A stretch of DNA of 8,681 bases from Akkermansiaceae bacterium UBA7890. GTDB taxonomy: Bacteria; Verrucomicrobiota; Verrucomicrobiia; Verrucomicrobiales; Akkermansiaceae. Positions 1-6,299 of this stretch are shown here, in pieces. The stretch's first letter is position 1. Every line of letters starts with the position of its first letter. Made by a program: the position numbers and the translations under genes. Where the stretch lies: NCBI GenBank assembly GCA_002501065.1, contig DLRK01000090.1, positions 1 to 8,681 on the forward strand, read 5' to 3'. The notes beneath the pieces are model-generated. The model was given only the letters and a program-made list of their open reading frames with translations, had not been told where the DNA came from and ran no database searches.

Positions 1-331
1 TGATGCTGTAGGACGCATTACCGGAGAGCCCTACTGACTCAGCAGTCACCGCGGAGTTCATCCTGGCACCCCCGTTGTTGAAGCCCAGCCCCTGAATCAT
101 GACTCCCGCGTTGTTGTTGGCGGGATGACTGGCGGCGGTCACACTTCCGGTCACGGTAGAGAACTGTCCGGCGCTCCCGGAGTTGGCGACACTTACGATC
201 GCGTCCCCATCGGTCAGCCCCAATCCTGTGGCATTAACATTCACAACCGATGCGGAGTGGGCGTGTGGCATTCCGAAAGACACAGCCAAAGCAAGTCCAG
301 CTACAGCAGATGAGTAAGGCGTTGTTTTCAT
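1..331 (-). CDS. Secreted hypothetical protein, N-terminal part (runs off left edge)
   Basis: Only the first 110 codons are present; the gene continues past base 1. The product starts MKTTPYSSAVAGLALAVSFG, a classical signal peptide: a lysine at residue 2, a hydrophobic core over residues 9-21, and likely cleavage near A24-A27 (sequence PHAHSA-S). The mature part is rich in Ala, Ser, Gly and Asn with alternating valines, as in beta-rich exported proteins. Around residues 82-110 the text GLGFNNGG...LSGNASYSI resembles the entry into a concanavalin A/LamG-like beta sandwich, but this is weak. I do not recognise the family and assign no function. The ATG at 331 is preferred because the signal peptide begins there. 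The only upstream ATG in reach (342) opens a five-codon mini-ORF in another frame. The gene is divergent from the large FG-GAP gene to its right. Confidence 0.8.
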   Translation of the reverse strand, partial: MKTTPYSSAVAGLALAVSFGMPHAHSASVVNVNATGLGLTDGDAIVSVANSGSAGQFSTVTGSVTAASHPANNNAGVMIQGLGFNNGGARMNSAVTAESVGLSGNASYSI

Positions 332-342
332 AGCGGTGTCAT
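328..342 (-). CDS. Five-codon leader ORF (MTPL-stop) overlapping the downstream start
   Basis: Reading the minus strand, ATG ACA CCG CTA TGA forms a mini-ORF. Its TGA stop overlaps the ATG of the secreted-protein gene in the arrangement ATGA. The AAGGAG Shine-Dalgarno sequence lies 10 bases from this mini-ORF's ATG but 21 bases from the main ATG, so ribosomes should load on the mini-ORF first and reach the main gene by termination-reinitiation. The overlap and spacing are seen directly; translational coupling is inferred. It may also be chance, since such short ORFs are common, and the ribosome might start directly at the second ATG. Confidence 0.4.
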   Translation of the reverse strand: MTPL

Positions 343-352
343 TAACGTTAGT

Positions 353-358
353 CTCCTT
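353..358 (-). promoter_or_regulatory. Shine-Dalgarno sequence AAGGAG
   Basis: This is the only strong anti-16S match upstream of the left-edge secreted-protein gene. It is 10 bases from the ATG at 342 and 21 bases from the ATG at 331. The spacing favours the mini-ORF as the primary ribosome entry point. Confidence 0.6.
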
Positions 359-550
359 GAAAACCGATAGAGTAATTAGGACATTTTTTATGCGATTTCG
401 GACAGTTCTTGGAAAGTTGCCCTCGTCACCATCACCGGCGGCGAGCTTCGGTTGCCCAATCTGGGCTTCTAGGATGAGTGGGAAGCGGGCCTCAAGCTCT
501 TTCTCCCTCCGACCATCGTATGACGCTTCTTCTGAAGTTTTATGATTTGT

Positions 551-580
551 TTGACATCATCGCGGCACTCGGTTTCGTAT
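551..580 (+). promoter_or_regulatory. Candidate sigma-70-type promoter for the FG-GAP/ASPIC gene
   Basis: A perfect -35 hexamer TTGACA (551-556) is followed after 18 bases by TCGTAT (575-580), a poor -10 that keeps only the first T and the final AT. Transcription would start near base 587, leaving about 16 bases before the GTG start and no room for a normal Shine-Dalgarno site; none is visible. The -35 match is clear but the -10 is weak, so this is tentative. Confidence 0.35.
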
Positions 581-602
581 ACGAGCAACTTTACATTCAC
601 TG

Positions 603-3600
603 GTGCTTAATTCATGCCCTGTCCGAATACTGCCCTGCTTGGTCGCTTTTCTCTGCATGCTACAGGCGACATCCGGTCAATCCGCCGGACTATTATCCAG
701 CGATCTCGCTCCACGTTCAAAGTCAGGTGATACCAACAAATCCTTCACCGAGCTGCCTGCCACGGCGACCGGAATCAAGTCTATCAATCCGATCGATACC
801 AAGCATCCGCTCAAGCGTCTCTACACCAGCGCCTTTGGCGGCGGTGGAGTCGCTGCTGGGGACTTCGACTCCGATGGGCGGTGCGATCTCTACTTCGTCT
901 CCGGAGCTCGCAAGAACCGGCTCTATCGAAATCTTGGTGAAGGCCACTTTGCGGACATCACGGTTCTGGCGGGGGTCAGTGGCGGAGAGGCGTGGGGCGC
1001 CGGCGCAGCCGTGGTCGATATCGATGGCGACGGCGACCTCGACATTTATGTCTGCAATTACGAGTCGGCCCATCAATTGTTCCTCAACGACGGCAAGGGG
1101 AAATTTACAGAGTCCGCTCGTGCTTTCGGGCTCGATTTTGCGGGTGCCTTTCTGAATGCCGCCTTCGCCGACTACGATCTCGACGGCGACCTTGACCTCT
1201 ATCTCCTGGGGCAACGCCACTATCGCGCCGGCGGGCGACCCGCCCAAGGAGTGACCGTGATGAAGGACGGCAAGTTACAGATCCTGCCCGAATTCGAGGA
1301 CTACTACGGCCTCATGTGGCGCGGAGGACAGAACTCCGAGATCAACAATGTGGGCGCCCATGACATGCTCCTGCGAAACGACCCCGGCCCGGACGGGCGT
1401 CCCCGCTTCGTGAACGTTACGGCCGCCGCAGGCATTTCGGACGGACGATACCATGGAAACTCGGTCACCTGGTGGGACTTCAATCACGATGGACTGCCGG
1501 ACCTCTATGTAGGAAACGACTTCGAGGATCCCGACTTGCTCTACCGGAACAACGGCAACGGGACTTTCACCGATGTCGCCAGCCAGCAATTCCCCCACAC
1601 CACCTGGTTCACGATGGGTGCCGACTGCGGCGATCTCAACAACGACGGCCTCATCGACTTCCTCGCCGCCGACATGGCTGGAACGACCCATTACAAGTCC
1701 AAGACCACGATGGGAATCATGGGATCGAGCAAGTGGTTCATGCAGAATGCCGATCCCCCGCAGTACATGAGAAACTGCCTCTACGTAAACACTGGCACGG
1801 GCCGGTTCATGGATGCGGCCTTCATGGCAGGGCTGGACTCCACCGACTGGTCGTGGGCGGTGAAATTCGGGGACCTCGACTGCGACGGGCGCCTCGATCT
1901 CTTCATTTCCAATGGCATGACCCGCAACTTCAACAATTCCGACAAGCCGCTCGAGACGAAAAAACTCCAGGGGCAAACCGAGTGGGATCTTTATGAAAAC
2001 ACCCCGACCCGCCCGGAGAAGAACCTCGCTTACCGCAACCTGGGTGACTTCGCCTTTCAGGACATCAGCAAGGATTGGGGCCTCGGGAAGCTGGGCATCA
2101 GCTACGGCGCGGTCTGGTTCGACCTGGAGGGTGACGGCGACCTCGACCTCGCGGTCGCCAACCTCGATGAACCGCCGAGCATTTACCGCAATGACCTCCA
2201 GGGCGGCTCGCGCGTCGTGATCCGGCTGGCAGGCCAGGGAATGAATCGTTTTGGAATCGGGGCGACCGTGAAAGTCCGCACCGCGGCCGGCGAACAAATC
2301 CGACAGTTCAATCCCATGCGGGGGTACTGCTCCACCGACGAGGCGTCCATCCACTTCGGTTTGGGCGAGGCCCAATCCCTCAAGAGTCTCACGGTCACCT
2401 GGCCGGGGGGGAAGGTCACGAACTACCAAAACCTGCCTGCCAACCGCCGCTACACGGTCCATGAAAAGGACGCCAAGGCCTTACCCGGGCGACCCGCCAA
2501 AGAACCGTCGATCTATGTGGAATCCGACGCCTTCCGCGGCGCGCGACACTGGGAAATGCCCTTCAACGACTTCAATCTGCAACCGCTTCTGCCCAACCGA
2601 CTCTCGCAGTCGGGCCCCGGACTGGCCTGCGGTGACATCGACGGCGATGGCGATGACGACTTCTTTCTCGGCGGCTGCGCGGGGTATCTCGGCACTCTGT
2701 TGGTGAACGATGGAAACGGGCGCTTTTCCCGCAACGCCTTCACCGCCGCCAAGCGCCACAAGATTAGCGAAGACCTCGGCGCCTTGTTCTTCGATGCCGA
2801 CGGCGACGGCGATCTCGATCTCTATGTCGTGAGCGGGAGCGTGGAGGCGCCCCCCGATCACGGATCGCTCACTGACCGGCTCTATCTCAATGATGGCAAA
2901 GGAGGGTTCACACCCGCTCCCTTCGGAGCTGTGCCTCTCGACCCGTCGAGCGGCAGCGTGGTGGTGGCCGCCGACTACGATCGCGACGGCGATCTCGATC
3001 TCTTCGTCGGCGGACGGGTGATCCCCGGGAGTTACCCGGACGCACCGCGTAGCAGGCTGCTCCAAAACCGGGGCGGTCGCTTCACGGATGTCACCTTCAA
3101 ATCGCCGGCTCTCCTCAAACCAGGACTGGTGACCGGCGCCTTGTGGTCGGATGCGGATGGCGACGGATGGATCGACCTCCTCGTGAGCAACGAGTGGGGA
3201 CCGGTGAAGTTCTTTCGCAACGAGAACGGCCGCCTGGTGGACCACACCGAAGCGGCTGGCCTCGCAGCCCATCTCGGTTGGTGGACCGGGATCAGCGGAG
3301 GCGATTTTGACAACGACGGCGACATCGACTACCTCGCGACGAATTTTGGGCTCAACACAAAGTACACCGCCACCCCGTCCGCGCCGGAACTTCTCTACTA
3401 TGGCGACCTGGAGGACACCGGCCGCAAGCGCATCATCGAGGCCGGATTCGAACACGGCGTCTGTTACCCGCACCGCGGACTCAGCTGTTCCCGCAATGCC
3501 ATGCCCTTCGTGGGGACCAAACTGGAGACCTTTGACCTCTTCGCCAAAGCCAGCCTGAGCGAAATATATACCCCCGAGCGGCTCCAGGGCGCCCTGCGCC

Positions 3601-4259
3601 TGGAAGCCAATACGCTCCAATCAGGAGTATTCCTCAACGACGGCGCCGCCAAATTTACCTTTCGCCCCCTCCCCCGCCTCGCGCAAGTGGCTCCCTCCTT
3701 CGGCTCGGTCGTGATCGACGCCAACGGAGATGGAAATTCCGACCTCTACCTCGCACAGAACTTCTTCGGGCCGCAGCTGGAGACCCGCCCCATGAACGAC
3801 GGCCTGGGGATTCTGTTAGAAGGCGACGGCAAAGGAGGATTCATCCCGGTGTGGCCCGCACAAAGCGGTCTCGTGGTGCCGGGGGACGCCAAGAGCGTGG
3901 TGCGCGCCGATATCGACCAGGACGGCCGACCCGATCTCGTGATCGGCGTCAACGATGGTCCGATCCAGGCCTTTGAGAGCCGCCTTGAGACCGCCCCTCT
4001 CGCGGTTCGCCTGGCCGGCCCGAAGGAAAATCCAACCGGAGTCGGAGCCCGAGTGGCGGTGGAGTTCTCCAAGGGAGTGACCCGGGTGGCGGAGGTCACC
4101 GCCGGCAGCGGGTATCTTTCGCAATCGCCCGCCGTGCTCTACTTCTCCGCGCCCGAAGGCACCGCCGCCAAGTCGGTCTCGGTTCGCTGGCCGGATGGCA
4201 AGACTTCCACCGCGGCCGTGAAAGCCGGGAGCCGCCGCGTGGTCGTCGAATCCCGGTGA
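603..4259 (+). CDS. Exported FG-GAP/VCBS repeat protein with two ASPIC/UnbV domains (CRTAC1-like)
   Basis: The 1218-residue product begins with a probable signal peptide: R9, then a hydrophobic run over residues 10-22, then ATSGQSA with likely cleavage near 26-28. The body holds 14 calcium-binding loops of the DxDxDGxxD type. Seven are in the first half (starting at residues 87, 139, 190, 292, 344, 424, 507) and seven in the second (678, 731, 791, 850, 901, 1039, 1103). Each half should fold as an integrin-like beta propeller. Each is followed by an ASPIC/UnbV domain: residues about 538-620 (RGYCSTDE, HFGLG, VTWPGGK) and a more divergent one at 1133-1216 (GSGYLSQS, VRWPDGK). The protein is therefore a tandem duplication of one propeller-ASPIC unit. 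It is probably extracellular or cell-surface and involved in binding rather than catalysis; no catalytic motif is visible and its ligand is unknown. The GTG start is the first possible start after an in-frame TGA at 552 and gives the signal peptide; the ATG at 657 would destroy it. No Shine-Dalgarno sequence is visible. Confidence 0.9.
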   Translation: MLNSCPVRILPCLVAFLCMLQATSGQSAGLLSSDLAPRSKSGDTNKSFTELPATATGIKSINPIDTKHPLKRLYTSAFGGGGVAAGDFDSDGRCDLYFVSGARKNRLYRNLGEGHFADITVLAGVSGGEAWGAGAAVVDIDGDGDLDIYVCNYESAHQLFLNDGKGKFTESARAFGLDFAGAFLNAAFADYDLDGDLDLYLLGQRHYRAGGRPAQGVTVMKDGKLQILPEFEDYYGLMWRGGQNSEINNVGAHDMLLRNDPGPDGRPRFVNVTAAAGISDGRYHGNSVTWWDFNHDGLPDLYVGNDFEDPDLLYRNNGNGTFTDVASQQFPHTTWFTMGADCGDLNNDGLIDFLAADMAGTTHYKSKTTMGIMGSSKWFMQNADPPQYMRNCLYVNTGTGRFMDAAFMAGLDSTDWSWAVKFGDLDCDGRLDLFISNGMTRNFNNSDKPLETKKLQGQTEWDLYENTPTRPEKNLAYRNLGDFAFQDISKDWGLGKLGISYGAVWFDLEGDGDLDLAVANLDEPPSIYRNDLQGGSRVVIRLAGQGMNRFGIGATVKVRTAAGEQIRQFNPMRGYCSTDEASIHFGLGEAQSLKSLTVTWPGGKVTNYQNLPANRRYTVHEKDAKALPGRPAKEPSIYVESDAFRGARHWEMPFNDFNLQPLLPNRLSQSGPGLACGDIDGDGDDDFFLGGCAGYLGTLLVNDGNGRFSRNAFTAAKRHKISEDLGALFFDADGDGDLDLYVVSGSVEAPPDHGSLTDRLYLNDGKGGFTPAPFGAVPLDPSSGSVVVAADYDRDGDLDLFVGGRVIPGSYPDAPRSRLLQNRGGRFTDVTFKSPALLKPGLVTGALWSDADGDGWIDLLVSNEWGPVKFFRNENGRLVDHTEAAGLAAHLGWWTGISGGDFDNDGDIDYLATNFGLNTKYTATPSAPELLYYGDLEDTGRKRIIEAGFEHGVCYPHRGLSCSRNAMPFVGTKLETFDLFAKASLSEIYTPERLQGALRLEANTLQSGVFLNDGAAKFTFRPLPRLAQVAPSFGSVVIDANGDGNSDLYLAQNFFGPQLETRPMNDGLGILLEGDGKGGFIPVWPAQSGLVVPGDAKSVVRADIDQDGRPDLVIGVNDGPIQAFESRLETAPLAVRLAGPKENPTGVGARVAVEFSKGVTRVAEVTAGSGYLSQSPAVLYFSAPEGTAAKSVSVRWPDGKTSTAAVKAGSRRVVVESR
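2803..3003 (+). repeat. Two 21-base identical copies, 180 bases apart, inside the FG-GAP gene
   Basis: Bases 2803-2823 and 2983-3003 are identical over 21 bases and encode the calcium loop segment DGDLDL preceded by part of an Asp or Arg codon. The offset of exactly 60 codons matches the spacing of the propeller blades at residues 731 and 791. This is an internal protein repeat whose codons have stayed identical, not a mobile or regulatory repeat. Confidence 0.55.
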
Positions 4260-4262
4260 TCG

Positions 4263-4286
4263 ATTGCAGGGCAGGCGCCCTACAAT
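4263..4286. terminator. Hairpin between convergent genes, probable bidirectional terminator
   Basis: On the minus strand ATTGTAGGGC, loop GCCT, and GCCCTGCAAT form a 10-bp stem with a single U-G wobble. On the plus strand the wobble becomes a C-A mismatch. The hairpin starts 3 bases after the plus-strand TGA and 9 bases after the minus-strand TAG, filling most of the 36-base gap between the convergent genes. There is no U-run on the minus strand, and only scattered T residues (CTCTACCTTTCT) follow on the plus strand. It may therefore terminate weakly or protect 3' ends. Confidence 0.55.
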
Positions 4287-4295
4287 TCCCAGTCT

Positions 4296-6299
4296 CTACC
4301 TTTCTAACAACCTTCGCGTCTTTGCAAGATTGCGGCGGGCGAGCTCGGAGTTCGGCTGGAGCGAAAGAGCCCGCACGAAGAGTTTCTCCGCCATCCCCAA
4401 ATCGCCCCCATCGAGGTGGTGGAGACCAAGATTGAGGATCGCGGGGAAATAGTTTGGCTGCGCCTCCACCGCAGCGCGGAACGAATCTCCCGCGCGCGCG
4501 ATCTCACCAAGGCGTTTCAAGGCGAGCCCGAGATTGTTGTGCGCGTCGGCGTGCTTCGGATTCAGATTGGTGGCGCGCAGCAAGGGCGCTACGGCATCCT
4601 TCGGCAGATGCAGGGAGAGGAAGATCAAGCCCAGGTGATTGTGTCCCTCCGCAAACTTCGGATTCACATCCGTCTCGGCCATAAAGAACTGCCGCGCCAG
4701 CTCGAACTCTCCTCGCTTGGCGTGTAACAAACCCAATGCGTCGTTGGCCTTCGCAACAGTGCGGTCGATTTCCAGGGCACGGAGGTAATGCGTGCGCGCT
4801 TCATTGACCCGGTTGAGGGCCTCCAACGAAATCCCGAGATTGAGATGGGTCATGGCCGTCTCGGCGCGAAGTGCGAGGGCCTTTTGGTAGGTCGCAATGG
4901 CCTCCTGGTGCCTCCCCATCGTGGCATACACCAGACCCAAATTGTTGACCGCTTCCACAAATTCCGGCGCCAGGGCGAGGGTGCCGAGAAACTGGGTGAC
5001 GGCGTCATCGAGAAATCGTCCGTTCCACATGTCCTGGGCAAACTGAAAGCGTTGGGTCACCTCCAGTTTATCACCCGCCTCGACCACCGAGGGATGCTGC
5101 GCTTCCAGGGAGATCCCATCCAATCCGGTCGACGCCACCAACCTCTCGCTCCGCGCTTTGGCCGAGTGGGACAGGTCCGCGATGAGTTGGTCGACACTCG
5201 GTGCGCCCTTGTAGAACACCGCCAGGCGTCCCTCCTTGTCGATCAAGAGACTCATGGGCACCACCACCTCAAGTTCCATGGGAGTGAGCCGGACGTGCAA
5301 TCGTTCGAGGATGGTCAGGATCTTCTCGTTAGCGCGCCCGGTTGGGAACGGCAGCTTCAGAGAGGCCGCCGCCTTGGCCGCTGCCGCGGGATCCGTGTCA
5401 TCGGCGCCCACGCCGTCGAGAGCCAGCGCGAGCACATCCAGCCCTGCTTCCTCCATTTCCCCGGCACGGGCTTTGAACTCGCGTAGTTCCACCAGGCAGG
5501 GCGCACACCAACTGGCCCAGAAATTCACCAACAAGGCGCGCCCCTCGGCACCCCGCACAGGCTGCCGCTTGCCCTCGAAGGACTCGTAGTCCATGGCGGG
5601 AACCTTGAGCAAGGTCACCATCGGAATCCGCGCGCGCGACGTCGCCGGCGCGGGAGGCAAGGTCGACGCTTTGATCGCCAGCGAACCAGCCGGCCGCTCC
5701 CAGGCTTCCGGCTGCCCGCCCTCGGCGAGCAGGTAGTGACGGTCCACGGCCAACTTCTCAACCATTTCCACCGCCCCGCCCGGCCACCGAACAGTCAATT
5801 GGACATCCTCTTTCTCGGCCCCGAGTCCGAACACGAGCCACTTGCTCGACTGCGCGAGATACCCGTCTCCGGCCCGCAAGGTTTTGATGAGCGGCTTCCC
5901 TCCCCCGGCAAGTCGCACTTCGACTCGGGCGCCGATGGCATCGCGATTCCCCTTCGTGCTGCGTAACTTCAAGGCCACAAAGTGGTGCTCGCTGGCCAAG
6001 TCATTCCGCAGGAAGCGCAGTTGCGGGGCGGTGCGATTGGAAATCCAGAAATCGAGATCCCCGTCGTGATCCCAGTCGGTGAGGCACAGCGCTCGCCCAT
6101 CTTCTGGAAAGTCGATGCCCGCCAGAGCCGAGATATTCGCGAAGCGCGGCAGCGTTCCCTCCTCATCCTTGCCCAGGTTGAGATAGGCACAATGACGCTC
6201 CCGCCCGCTCCACGAACGACCGCGCTTCATCATCTGCGAAAGCTCGATATGAGCCGGCGAGACATCATCTCCTTCCAGGGGCTCATGGTTCTGCGACAC
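4296..6299 (-). CDS. Downstream segment of the candidate selenoprotein (would be called alone from GTG): ASPIC/UnbV, thioredoxin, TPR
   Basis: This segment shares the frame of the upstream one and is 667 residues if counted from the GTG at 6299. It contains the last FG-GAP loop DWDHDGDLD (75-83), then ASPIC/UnbV (about 118-190: IGARVEV, GDGYLAQSS, FGLG, VRWPGG). Next is a TlpA/ResA-like thioredoxin domain (about 230-378) with NFWASWCAPC (C265, C268) and VPMSLLID carrying the expected cis-proline (P348). About seven 34-residue TPRs (413-650) end the protein, with the usual NNLGLVYATMGR-type helices. Alone it would begin inside a propeller blade, with no signal peptide for an extracytoplasmic-type thioredoxin. 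The GTG lies inside the hairpin loop after the TGA and has no properly spaced Shine-Dalgarno site. I regard it as the C-terminal part of one protein, not a separate gene. Confidence 0.6.
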   Translation of the reverse strand: MSQNHEPLEGDDVSPAHIELSQMMKRGRSWSGRERHCAYLNLGKDEEGTLPRFANISALAGIDFPEDGRALCLTDWDHDGDLDFWISNRTAPQLRFLRNDLASEHHFVALKLRSTKGNRDAIGARVEVRLAGGGKPLIKTLRAGDGYLAQSSKWLVFGLGAEKEDVQLTVRWPGGAVEMVEKLAVDRHYLLAEGGQPEAWERPAGSLAIKASTLPPAPATSRARIPMVTLLKVPAMDYESFEGKRQPVRGAEGRALLVNFWASWCAPCLVELREFKARAGEMEEAGLDVLALALDGVGADDTDPAAAAKAAASLKLPFPTGRANEKILTILERLHVRLTPMELEVVVPMSLLIDKEGRLAVFYKGAPSVDQLIADLSHSAKARSERLVASTGLDGISLEAQHPSVVEAGDKLEVTQRFQFAQDMWNGRFLDDAVTQFLGTLALAPEFVEAVNNLGLVYATMGRHQEAIATYQKALALRAETAMTHLNLGISLEALNRVNEARTHYLRALEIDRTVAKANDALGLLHAKRGEFELARQFFMAETDVNPKFAEGHNHLGLIFLSLHLPKDAVAPLLRATNLNPKHADAHNNLGLALKRLGEIARAGDSFRAAVEAQPNYFPAILNLGLHHLDGGDLGMAEKLFVRALSLQPNSELARRNLAKTRRLLER

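Larger units (their letters stand above)
343..602. other. Divergent intergenic region
   Basis: This 260-base region separates two divergently transcribed genes and is visibly richer in A and T than the coding DNA beside it, particularly at 361-400 and 535-600. It must hold promoters for both genes. A rightward candidate is annotated separately. For the leftward gene I see only weak -10-like text (CATAAA and TAATTA on the minus strand, around 370-395) with no convincing -35. Short open frames across the region have no coding character. Confidence 0.6.

Noticed and set aside
1275..3620. Two long minus-strand open frames (395 and 379 codons) opposite the 1218-codon gene.
   Set aside because: The repeated VEIxVAV-type text in them is the reverse complement of DGDLDLY codons of the real gene. 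There is no domain and no ribosome site.
6263..6274. AAGGAGATGATG on the minus strand, looking like a ribosome site followed by start codons.
   Set aside because: There is no spacing between the AAGGAG and the ATGs, and both ATGs are in a different frame from the ASPIC-thioredoxin-TPR sequence, so they cannot start it.
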